Assembly (NCBI GenBank): GCA_037043455.1
Contig: JAWPHD010000283.1
Span: forward strand, 124,001 to 188,000
DNA length: 64,000 nt
Source of the DNA: Cyrtodaria siliqua
Lineage: Eukaryota > Mollusca > Bivalvia > Adapedonta > Hiatellidae
Reading direction: 5' to 3'
Numbering within the stretch: the first letter of the stretch is position 1; each line of letters starts with the position of its first letter. Both the position numbers and the translations under genes were made by a program. The notes below the pieces were generated by a model. That model was given only the letters and a program-made list of their open reading frames with translations, was not told the DNA's origin and made no database searches. This document shows positions 54,835 to 64,000 of the stretch, in pieces.

Positions 54835-55745
54835 TAATGCGAAACTTAATATGTTAAAGAATGATACTATTTAAACGAATCTTTCCGGAACATGGATTTC
54901 GATGCAGAAATAATGCATACAATGTCATAAAAAGCACAGTATGTTTGCCTAAGTTTCAACATGTGTGTGTGTCGTAATTCATCTTAATATTCATTTTCGA
55001 AAACAAAAATCCCAAATAAGAAATCCTAAACAACTTGTTTAGACCATAATGATAAGAACGAATATTATTCAAGATTTGCGGAAATCTTGACATCCTATTT
55101 AGTGAAATGGGAAATGACTAACGAAATTAAATGTGATGATGTAAAATGCGTTTTTATATCTTTATTATTATTGTTTAGAAAGGGTCCTGTTTCATAGAAA
55201 GATTGTAATTATTTAAATTTCAGCATTAGGATGAACATGCGTTCTTTTGGGCTAGAGAAAAGTACAGAAACAGTTTACGAGTGTGCATGCTTAGCATGAC
55301 TGAATAACTGTCTCTGAGGTACAGCAGAATAGCTGCCGCACTATTTAAAGTGCGATTTTGAGACCATGCATTGCATGACTGAGGCATGGGGGTAACTGTT
55401 TCTGAGGTACATCTGCATGACTGAGGCATGGGGCTAACTGTTTCTGAGGTACATCAGAATATATAATGTTTTCTAGAGTACTATTGATATGAAAACTGTG
55501 TATATTATAATTTGAATATACATCTTATTGCAGAGGAGGTGAACAAGGCTCATGGCGAGTTCCTTCAATTCATAACATCTATACTTAATATTGATGCATA
55601 TAAAACACGTAATACATGGATATTAACTACATATTGAGTCATTTATCAGAGAAGTATTTTACACCACTTATATTGGATGTGTATTTCAGAATACTTCATA
55701 CTGATTAATGATTGGTGGTCGTATACATGCTGTGTTGATACATTT
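54835..55745 (+). repeat. Family E block, copy 4
   Basis: Same order as copies 2 and 3. One CTGAGGCATGGGG-TAACTGTTTC unit is duplicated at 55377-55455 and the segment before the exon is shortened. Confidence 0.8.
55534..55554 (+). CDS. Candidate 21-nt microexon E4 (GC donor)
   Basis: The acceptor is CATCTTATTGCAG and the donor GCGAGTTCC, a GC-AG intron if used. In the shared phase it encodes EVNKAH; frame 0 is excluded by an internal TGA. It differs from E2 at 6 of 21 positions, versus 3 in the 36 nt of intron before it. Confidence 0.5.
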
Positions 55746-56290
55746 ATTTACCAATGCTAACCATAAAATATTGTGTTATATTTTAAACAAAATATCTCTC
55801 ATACAAATACAATCTAATACCATATTTTTTATTGGGAGATATGCCACGAATCCTACGGCGTTGTCGAAGACATCATTAGTTCTGATGCAGGGTACAATTT
55901 AGTTGGTCAAACGTTTGTTTCAAATTTACTGTTAGCCTAACACTCTTCAAACGTCATAAGCACACATACACATTGACAACCACTACAACCAACATATAAT
56001 TCAGCCTACACGACCATGACATTCATTTACACGTACACTGTGCGTTTAAAATTAAAATAAAAATAATGTCACCATGAAACCCCTCGGCCTAGTTGAACCA
56101 ATGATTTTCTAGTGCGGATTCGTGTTTAAAGCTACATAGTTTCTAGATCAATCGATTTATTCTGTGTATTCGTGTTTGTGTTCACCAGCTCATGTCGAAA
56201 TCGGGTATTTAAGCGAGCAAATAGAACGCAGGTCAACATTTATTTTATAGACATCGACCAGCGCACATCGTACCCAGGTAACATTATGAT
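55746..56290. other. No gene recognised
   Basis: 55765-55825 is shared with 43055-43110. The rest holds no recognised element. Confidence 0.45.
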
Positions 56291-56299
56291 TTACAGAAG

Positions 56300-56390
56300 A
56301 AGAAAAACAGTTGCCTCTTTTGGGACTCGAACACACGACCTTCTGATTTCAAGTCAGGTGCTCTAGACACTGCGCTAAAACGGCCACTCA
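56300..56390 (-). tRNA. tRNA-like sequence, anticodon TGA, probably pseudogene or SINE head
   Basis: On the minus strand GCCGTTTTAGCGCAGTG, a loop CTTGAAA on a 4-bp anticodon stem (CTGA/TCAG), and a B box GTGTTCGAGTCCC. The acceptor stem pairs imperfectly and the variable arm is short, unlike a tRNA-Ser. Its 5' end overlaps the boundary of the 4.7 kb duplication (56371), so only a stub is present at 61088. Confidence 0.45.
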
Positions 56391-56649
56391 CGAGACTTTT
56401 TGCGTTACCGACTTTCAGAGGGTGAAAATTAGACCAAAACAACCCATAAGGTGTGGTTCGATTCCCAGATCGAACTTTTTCTTTCTTTTAACCAGCCAGA
56501 TTGCTATAATCATGGGGTTTTAACTTTAAAACATGTTGTTTTTTTCTAAATAAAGTTACTTAAATAGTATATCAGCATTAACAGCACGTTTTCCCCGGAA
56601 CAAACTTCTCTTTAATAAGAACTGGGTCATTTATCATGTCGGCTTATAT

Positions 56650-56911
56650 ATACTACTACTACTACTATTTCTACTATTTTACTACTACTCTTACTCCTGC
56701 TACTATTACACTACTACATTAGAAATGCTGCTGCTACTACTACTACTACTATTGCTGCCACTACTTTCAGTATTGTCACTACTTCTACTACTACCGCTAC
56801 TGCTGCAGCTGTGACTACTTTTACTACTGTCACTACTTCTACTACTGTCACTACTTCTACTACTACTATTACTTTTACTACTGTCACTACTAAAACTACT
56901 GTCACTACTTA

Positions 56912-56942
<31 letters not shown>

Positions 56943-57077
56943 GTCACTACTTCTACTACTATAACTATTACTAATACTGCTGCTGCTGCTGCTACTACTG
57001 TTACTACTACTACATCTCTGATTATATTACTACTACTACTTTTACTACTGTCACTACTAATATTACTGTCACTACTT

Positions 57078-57109
<32 letters not shown>

Positions 57110-58024
57110 GTCACTACCTCTACAACTGCTACTACTACTATTACTATTACTGCTGCTGCTACTACTACTACTACTACTACTGTCACTACGTCTACTACTT
57201 ATAGTACTGTCACTACTTCTTCTACTACTATTACAACTGCTGCTACTACTACAACTGCTGCTACTACGACTGCTGCTGCTGCTATTACTACTGCTGCTGT
57301 TGCTGTTATTGCTGCTGCTGCTACTACTGCTGCTACTACTACTGCTGCTACTGCTGTTGCTGCTACTAATAATGCTGCTACTACTACTACTTCTGCTACT
57401 ACTACTACTACTGCTGCTGCTACAACTACTACTACTGCTGCTGCTACAACTACTACTACTACTACTACTTCTACTACTACTACTACTACTACTACTGTCA
57501 CTACTACTACTACTAATATTACTACGGCTGCTGCTACTACTACTACTACTGCTGCTGCTACTAAAGCTACTCTTGTTGCTACTACTACTACTACTGCTGC
57601 TGCTGCTACTACTTTACTTTCACTACTTCTACTACTACTACTACGCCTATTGCTGCCAGTACTTCTACTACTGGCCCTACTGTCACTACTACTACTGCTG
57701 CTGCTGCTACTGCTACTACTACTACAACTACTACTGTCACTACTTCTACTATTACTACTGCTGATGCTGCTACTACTACTACTACTGCTGCTGCTGCCAC
57801 TACTACCACTACTGCTGCTGCTGCTACTACTGCTGCTGCTGCTGCTACTACCGATGCTGCTACTACTACTACTGTCACTACTTCTACTACTACTGTCACT
57901 ACTTCTACTACTACTATTGCTGCCAGTACTTATACTACTGTCACTACTGCTACTACTACTACTACTACTACTGCTGCTGCTACTACTACAAGTACTACTG
58001 TCACTACTTCTTCTACTACTACTT

Positions 58025-58059
<35 letters not shown>

Positions 58060-58102
58060 GTCACTACTTTTACTTCTACTACTACTACTACTACTGCTAC
58101 TG
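56650..58102 (+). repeat. ACT/GCT triplet tract, copy 1 (1.45 kb)
   Basis: Almost pure ACT triplets mixed with GCT, GTC and TCT triplets; TCACTACTTCTACTACT blocks recur. All six frames stay open over long distances as polySer, polyLeu, polyThr, polyVal or polyAla, which explains the apparent ORFs of up to 317 codons. A shorter tract follows at 58235-58520. Confidence 0.95.
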
Positions 58103-58643
58103 AGGAGGACAGGGGTCATTTGTTATTCTTTTATAGGCAAAATTTATATTTTGTTAACTTTTTTGTGAACAATTTTAACTGTTAACTGTGTTTTTATCTG
58201 TTATCAGCAAATTTAATTTCCTGTTATGAGACCCCCTTGCTCTCCCACTGCTACTTCTACTACCACCACTACTACTATTTCTACTACTTTACTACTACTC
58301 TGACTCCAGTCACTGCTACTACTACTAATACAGCAATAGTACTATTACCGTCACTATTTCTAATACTACTCTAACACTACGGCTGCTGCTACTACTTTAC
58401 TACTACTCCTACTACTACTACCCGTGCCACTGCTATTACTAAGATTACTGCTACTACTACTGACATGACACAGCTTCTACTAACTTTACTACTACTGCGA
58501 CCACCCAGACTGCTACTTTTTGAAAAAGTAGGACCACTGGGAAGATTTTTTTAACTACCTTGGGCCTCTCTGACGTTTTAATTCAGTATTGAATTATATC
58601 CATAATTTAGAAATTCCTAATCTAGCTCTTGTTCCAAACAATT

Positions 58644-58715
58644 ACTCCCATTAGGATTTGAACCTGAGTTTTCCACCCAAAGAGTAGACGTGTTTACCGA
58701 TTACACCATAGAAGT
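58644..58715 (-). tRNA. tRNA-Lys(UUU)-like, well-paired pseudogene
   Basis: 72 nt on the minus strand. A 7-bp acceptor stem (ACTTCTA/TGGGAGT with G-T pairs), a perfect 4-bp D stem (GTGT/ACAC), a 5-bp anticodon stem, loop TCTTTGG (anticodon TTT), and a T arm with one mismatch and TTCAAAT loop. U33 is C and no CCA is expected. The copy at 63851-63921 has lost a loop base. Probably a SINE head or pseudogene. Confidence 0.5.
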
Positions 58716-58819
58716 GTTATATGTTCGTACGGAGAGCATGGACTTACAGTATTAAATAGAACTGCCAAATTTCACACAAAAATCTGTTGCAGCCAATTTA
58801 CTCCAAATGGTTTGCTCAT

Positions 58820-59590
58820 AATACATATATATGTGCCTATTAATTACCTAATGTTACCTACACTTATTTTTCCAAAAGCAAACACCTGATTAGTCCCATT
58901 GAAAATGTCATCATAAGCAAAGTTCTATGTAGTATTTGAAAAGTTTCATTACCATTCACTTTATGCTGTTTTCTTTCAAATTATCATATGCTATGAAAAC
59001 AAACATTTTGAAAATGTACTGTATTATCTACTAGTTTATTTCATAACAAAACAGTTGTTTTAATATATTTGTTGCAAGTTTCATAAATATACCCAATTTT
59101 CCATTTTGAAACAGAATTTTAATGATTTGATGTTTTTCCCATATTTTTAAATAAAATATCTACATATACAAACAGTTAATTTATACCAAAAGGAACCTGA
59201 AGGCCGATACGCATTAGGTGTAAAAATTTCATGAAGAACAGTCTTGGAGTAAACGTCCGCTCACGGAGTAATGTTGAAGCTCGAACAGTAGGTCAAGGTC
59301 ATTCAAATTGACCTACTGATGATGGAAATTGTTGCTGCAATGAACAATAGCAAACAGTAGGACAAGGTCATTCATATCAACCATCATATCAAGGCCATTT
59401 TTTAAAACTCTGTGCTTTTATTTTTAAAACATTGCCTTCAAAAAATGATTGCCAGCATTGCTTTGATATTGCATTAGTAGGCAGCATTAACAATTTGTAG
59501 TTTTATCAGGAAAACATTCTCCAAGCTGAATTTCTGAAAGCACTTATTGGACAATTAATCCTCACACTAAAGGTGCAGTTCTTTGAAGTT
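58820..59590. other. No feature recognised
   Basis: AT-rich. AGTAGGTCAAGGTCATTCA-like text occurs twice (59288, 59357) as a short local duplication. Confidence 0.45.
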
Positions 59591-59850
59591 CTAAGTTATC
59601 TAACATCCTTTCACTAAAAGCCTTTTCATTGTCAGTGTATCAAACATTTAACTAAAAGCACTTTCATTGTCTGTGAATAACACTAAAAGCCTTTCCATTG
59701 TCCGTGAATCAAATCTTAATTCTGAAACTTCCTAAAAATTCACTGAAGTTTTAGCTGACTTAAATCACTGTCTATTCAGCTCACTTAAAACACTGTCTAT
59801 TTCAGCTCAATAAAATCACTGTCAGTTTCAGAAATGTACAAATAAAACAC
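59590..59850 (+). repeat. Degenerate 45-50 bp repeats (CACTAAAAGCCTTTCATTGT)
   Basis: Three units of CTAAAAGC-CTTTCATTGTC-GTGAATCAAA, followed by three AAATCACTGTCTATTTCAGCT units. Confidence 0.7.
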
Positions 59851-59929
59851 TTTCACTGTATTCCCTGTTTGGATCAGGTTTTAGAATGGGATACTAGTCT
59901 CGTTTTGAGTTTACAAGTGTTCCTACATA

Positions 59930-60125
59930 AGCTTTATTTGGTGGTCTATTGTTTGTGGTGGAGACAGACCAGCCACTTATTTCTGGGTTAAACCAGTACT
60001 GTACACCTCCCACCATCCATATGAATCAACATCGCCTAACAAGCCGAGTCCCTAGTGGTCTTCGAACCCACAGTTGTGAGAGGTGAGAAGGTCGACAGTG
60101 CACTATGTTAACCACACGACCACAG
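59930..60125 (-). mobile_element. tRNA-derived SINE, family 2, copy 2
   Basis: Minus strand: GGTTCGAAGACCACTAGGGA-type B box, TACTGGTTTAACCCAG centre and TGGTCTGTCTCCACCA tail, matching 29868-30112. Confidence 0.7.
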
Positions 60126-61087
60126 AAAGGCCTTCCTACAAAAGGCTGAAGCAAATCGGTGGAAAAACACTTGCAGCTTTGTCGTGAGGAATTGATTCAA
60201 AACTAAGAGATTTGTGAGGGCAGAGGTCTTGTTTACATGTTTAAAAATGATTGCCTAATAACAAGAGGTCATTGACTATGAAGCTCCACCGATAGGTTTT
60301 TGATAGCTAGATCAACATTAATTTTTGTAGCGACTACTCCTCTAACATTCACATTTTTCACTCGTAACACCTCACCAGAGTCCGCCAGACAGATGGTACC
60401 AACTGCCGCTTTTTTTAAGCGGGGCATCCAGTGACCCATGATAGCTAAAAAGGCAGCAATAGCGGTTCGGATATAACATATCCTCTTCTCTCATCAATTC
60501 TTTATTGTACTGCAACTATAATGTAACGCGCTACTCTATTAGTTAATTTTAATGAGATTTTCTTAATTTTAACGCGAGAATATCGCGGAATTGCGGTCAC
60601 TGTAACTGTGCAAAAGTTTGTTATGCCATTATAAAACATTTCTGAATTCATGAGAAGCCACGAACGGACGAGAAATGCAGCTAGCAAAAATTATCGACAG
60701 AACGAAATACATGTCAAAGCATGAAGTTAGTACAAAGTTGTCCGATATGATTGGGTTATCCGAATACTATTGCATTCGACTTTAAAAAACAGCGTTATTT
60801 GAGACTTTTTCTGAATTTATTTTTATCATTGGCGATAGAAAGTGTGACTTACCTAAAAAAATAATCAGCTCTGTATACCCATAGCGATCACTATAACAAT
60901 ATATGACCAAATAAAACAAAAATTAAAAACTCACGTAAAATGGAAATATTGTAAACAAGGTGCTGTGACGTCATGCAATCAATGGGTGCTCTGATTGGTC
61001 AATTCTCGGTTAAATTTCGGTAGCGATACAGTCACCGATTATTCAGATTAACCGAGAATGCAACAGAGAATCGTGGGTGTTTTGGAG
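60126..61087. other. No gene recognised; CRE/CCAAT-like sites
   Basis: A palindromic TGACGTCA (60966-60973) is followed by an inverted CCAAT (ATTGG, about 60993) and an inverted repeat TTCTCGGTTAA/TTAACCGAGAA (61003 and 61049). This part is less AT-rich with several CpGs. A minus-strand ORF (60502-60687, MLAAFLVRSWLLMNSEMFY) would start 280 bp away but has no recognisable motif. A promoter is possible, not shown. Confidence 0.3.
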
Positions 61088-61366
61088 CGCTAAAACGGCC
61101 ACTCACGAGACTCTTTTGCGTTACCGACTTTCAGAGGGTGAAAATTAGCCCAAAACAACCCATAAGGTGTGGTTCGATTCCCAGATCGAACTTTTTCTTT
61201 CTTTTAACCAGCCAGATTGCTATAATCATGGGGTTTTAACTTTAAAACATGTTTTTTTTTTCGAAATAAAGTTACTTAAATAGTATATCAGCATTAACAG
61301 CACGTTTTCCCCGGAACAAACTTCTCTTTAATAAGAACTGGGTCATTTATCATGTCGGCTTACATA

Positions 61367-61697
61367 TACTACTACTACTACTATTTCTACTATTTTACTA
61401 CTACTCTTACTCCTGCTACTAATACACTACTACATTAGTACTGCTGCTGCTATTACTACTGCTACTATTGCTGCCACTACTTTCAGTATTGTCACTACTT
61501 CTACTACTACCACTACTGCTGCAGCTGTGACTACTTTTACTACTGTCACTACTTCTACTACTGTCACTACTTCTACTACTACTATTACTTTTACTACTCT
61601 CACTACTAAAACTGCTGTCACTACTTATACTACTACTGTCACTACTTCTACTACTATAACTATTACTACTACTGCTGCTACTACTGCTACTACTACA
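61367..61697 (+). repeat. ACT/GCT triplet tract, copy 2, first part
   Basis: Same opening as the tract at 56650. Interrupted at 61698 by the palindrome. Confidence 0.9.
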
Positions 61698-62184
61698 CTT
61701 CCCAAAACTGCTAACTACACCGCTCACGTTTTGGGTTATATATATCGATGGGTTGAATGTTTTTCAATAAAATAAAAAGGAAATACCAATTCAATCATTT
61801 TTACATCATTTCATTTTATTTTTTTCATGGGCAATGCTAGAACTAAACCACAATAAGCAATTACAAACGACCCATGTAAACACTAAAGTCACACTTTTCC
61901 CATATCTACATGTAGATATGGGAAAAGTGTGACTTTAGTGTTTACATGGGTCGTTTGTAATTGCTTATTGTAGATATGGGAAAAGTGTGACTTTAGTGTT
62001 TACATGGGTCGTTTGTAATTGCTTATTGTGGTTTAGTTCTAGCATTGCCCATGAAAAAAATAAAATGAAATGATGTAAAAATGATTGAATTGGTATTTCC
62101 TTTTTATTTTATTGAAAAACATTCAACCCATCGATATATATAACCCAAAACGTGAGCGGTGTAGTTAGCAGTTTTGAGAAGTGT
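61698..62184. repeat. 487 bp near-perfect palindrome
   Basis: The left arm (61698-61910, 213 nt) and right arm (61911-62184) are inverse copies. The centre CATATCTACATGTAGATATG has no spacer. The right arm carries an extra tandem copy of a segment of about 58-60 bp (61911-61970). Outer ends are ACACTTCCCAAAACTGC and GCAGTTTTGAGAAGTGT, with one or two mismatches. Confidence 0.95.
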
Positions 62185-63225
62185 ACTACTGTCACTACTT
62201 ATACTACAACTACTACTTTTACTACTGTCATTACTAATATTACTGTCACTACTTCTACTACTAATACTACTTCTACTACTGTCACTACTTCTACAACTAC
62301 TACTACTACTATTACTACTACTGCTGCTGCTACTGCTACTACTACTACTACTACAACTACTACTGTCACTACGTCTACTACTTCTAGTACTGTCACTACT
62401 TCTTCTACTACTATTACTTCTGCTGCTGCTGCTGCTGCTACTACTACTACTGCTGCTACTACTACTGCTGCTGCTGCTACTACTACTGCTGCTGCTGCTG
62501 TTATTGCTACTGCTGCTACTACTGCTGCTACTGCTACTGCTGCTGCTGATATTACTACTACTGCTGTTGCTGCTACTAATACTGCTGCTACATCTACTAC
62601 TACTACTGCTACTACTACTACTACTGCTGCTGCTACAACTACTACTACTGCTGCTGCTACAACTACTACTACTAGTACTACGACTACTACTACTACTGTC
62701 ACTACTACTACTACTAATAATATTACTACGGCTGCTGCTACTACTACTACTACTACTACTACTGCTGCTGCTACTAAAGCTACTTTTGTGGCTACTACTA
62801 CTACTACTGTTGCTGCTGCTACTACTTTACTTTCACTACTTCTACTAGTACTACTACTACTCCTATTGCTGCCAGTACTTCTACTACTGGCCCTACTGTC
62901 ACTACTACTACTGCTGCTGCTGCTACTGCTACTACTACTCCAACTACTACTGTGACTACTTCTACTATTACTACTGCTGATGCTGCTACTACTACTACTA
63001 CTGCTGCTGCTGCAACTACTACTACTACTACTGCTGCTGCTGCTACTACTACCGATGCTGCTACTACTACTACTGTCACTACTTCTACTACTACTGTCAC
63101 TACTTCTACTACTACTATTGCTGCCAGTACTTATACTACTGTCACTACTGCTACTACTACTACTACTACTACTGCTGCTACTACTACTACAACTACTACT
63201 GTCACTACTTCTTCTACTACTACTT

Positions 63226-63260
<35 letters not shown>

Positions 63261-63308
63261 GTCAATACTTTTACTTTTACTACTACTACTACTACTACTA
63301 CTGCTACT
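62185..63308 (+). repeat. ACT/GCT triplet tract, copy 2, second part
   Basis: Continues the tract after the palindrome and aligns with 57020-58102 apart from gains and losses of triplets. A shorter tract follows at 63445-63725. Confidence 0.95.
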
Positions 63309-63850
63309 GAGGAGGACAGGGGTCATTTGTTATTCTTTTATAGGCAAAATTTATATTTTGTTAACTTTTTTGTGAACAATATTAACTGTTAACTGTGTTT
63401 TTATCTGTTATCAGCAAATTTAATTTCCTGTTATGAGACCCCCTTGCTCTCTCACTACTACTTCTACTACCACCACTACTACTACTTCTACTACTTTACT
63501 ACTACTCTGACTCCAGTCACTGCTACTACTACTAATACAGCAATAGTACTATTACTGTCACTACTTATAATACTACTCTAACACTACGGCTGCTGCTACT
63601 ACTTTACTACTACTCCTACTACTACTACCCGTGCCACTGCTATTACTAAGATTACTGCTACTACTACTGACATGACACAACTTCTACTAACTTTACTACT
63701 ACTGCGACCACCCATACTGCTACTTTTTGAAAAAGTAGGACCACTGGGAAGATTATTTTAACTAACTTGGGCCTCTCTGACGTTTTAATTCAGTATTGAA
63801 TTATATCCATAATTTAGAAATTCCTAATTTAGCTTTTGTTCTAAACAATT

Positions 63851-63921
63851 ACTCCCATTAGGATTTGAACCTGAGTTTTCCACCCAAGGGTAGACCTGTT
63901 TACCGATTACACCATAGAAGT
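63851..63921 (-). tRNA. tRNA-Lys-like pseudogene, second copy
   Basis: Duplicate of 58644-58715 with one anticodon-loop base deleted and a D-stem mismatch. Confidence 0.4.
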
Positions 63922-64000
63922 GTTATATGTTCGTACTGAGAGCATGGACTTACAGTATTAAATAGAACTGCCAAATTTCACACAAAAATCTGTTGCAGCC

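Larger units (their letters stand above)
56371..61087 (+). repeat. 4.7 kb tandem duplication unit, copy 1
   Basis: It starts at GCGCTAAAACGGCCACTC, and the same start recurs at 61088. The order triplet tract, GGAGGACAGGGGTCATTTG spacer, second triplet tract, CTTTTTGAAAAAG, tRNA-Lys-like is the same in both. Confidence 0.8.
61088..64000 (+). repeat. 4.7 kb tandem duplication unit, copy 2 (cut by window edge)
   Basis: It matches 56371 onward up to the last base, with a 487 bp palindrome inserted and different triplet copy numbers. Confidence 0.85.

Noticed and set aside
56811..58168. ORFs of 172-317 codons of polyLeu, polySer and polyThr
   Set aside because: Every frame of a pure triplet tract is open; composition and lack of conserved sequence explain them. 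The same holds for 62152-63392.

Overview
The window looks like repeat-dense, AT-rich, intron-like nuclear DNA of an invertebrate, most likely a bivalve mollusc. The reasons are tandem repeats of about 160 bp like the BIV160 satellites of bivalves, several tRNA-derived SINEs of molluscan type, Penelope-like and CR1/L1-like retroelement relics, a Ty3/Gypsy element beside a TatD-type nuclease ORF, Polinton-type integrase relics, and no long conserved host ORF. There are no bacterial operons, CRISPR arrays or rRNA genes.

The most notable signal is a set of tiny candidate exons on the + strand inside duplicated intron-like blocks. Family E (exons at 21647-21667, 40205-40225 and 55534-55554, with a degenerate relative at 7639) and family F (4438-4458, 25590-25601, 49311-49322) each have a pyrimidine-rich tract ending in CAG, an exon of exactly 21 or 12 nt, and GTGAGT (GCGAGT once). 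All are symmetric, and only one reading frame stays open through the chain. Between copies the flanking introns are nearly identical, while the exons differ at roughly 30-57% of positions. The 7-residue and 4-residue cassettes are rich in Glu, Lys and Gln and alternate E-F-E-F-E from 21 to 55 kb, compatible with a coiled-coil repeat. I propose that the window lies inside a gene built from diversified cassette microexons, spread over about 15 kb segmental repeats.

Layout. 1-7.7 kb: repeat R1, three Polinton-integrase relics, a minisatellite-bearing transposon, one F exon with a SINE beside its acceptor, and tandem repeats. 7.7-13.6 kb: satellites. 13.6-20.7 kb: Penelope-like (PLE) relics, cut by a 1.0 kb TGTCACA-ended element and a 1.0 kb mariner-like element. 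20.7-22.6 kb: E unit and SINE. 22.7-26.9 kb: duplication A, with an F exon. 26.9-31.4 kb: a LINE split by a 3.3 kb insertion. 31.4-39.3 kb: a broken, 5'-truncated Ty3/Gypsy element on the - strand, with a TatD-like third ORF. 39.4-42.9 kb: E unit, LINE tail, PLE. 43-47 kb: scattered repeats. 47.06-51.2 kb: duplication B, with an F exon. 51.5-54.1 kb: satellites and a 55-bp array. 54.3-55.75 kb: PLE tail and E unit. 56.4-64 kb: two tandem copies of a 4.7 kb unit with long ACT/GCT triplet tracts, the second interrupted by a 487 bp near-perfect palindrome.

All mobile-element ORFs seen carry stops, frameshifts or truncations and are probably inactive. Family names rest on motif recognition by eye. 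Splicing and the bivalve assignment are inferences.
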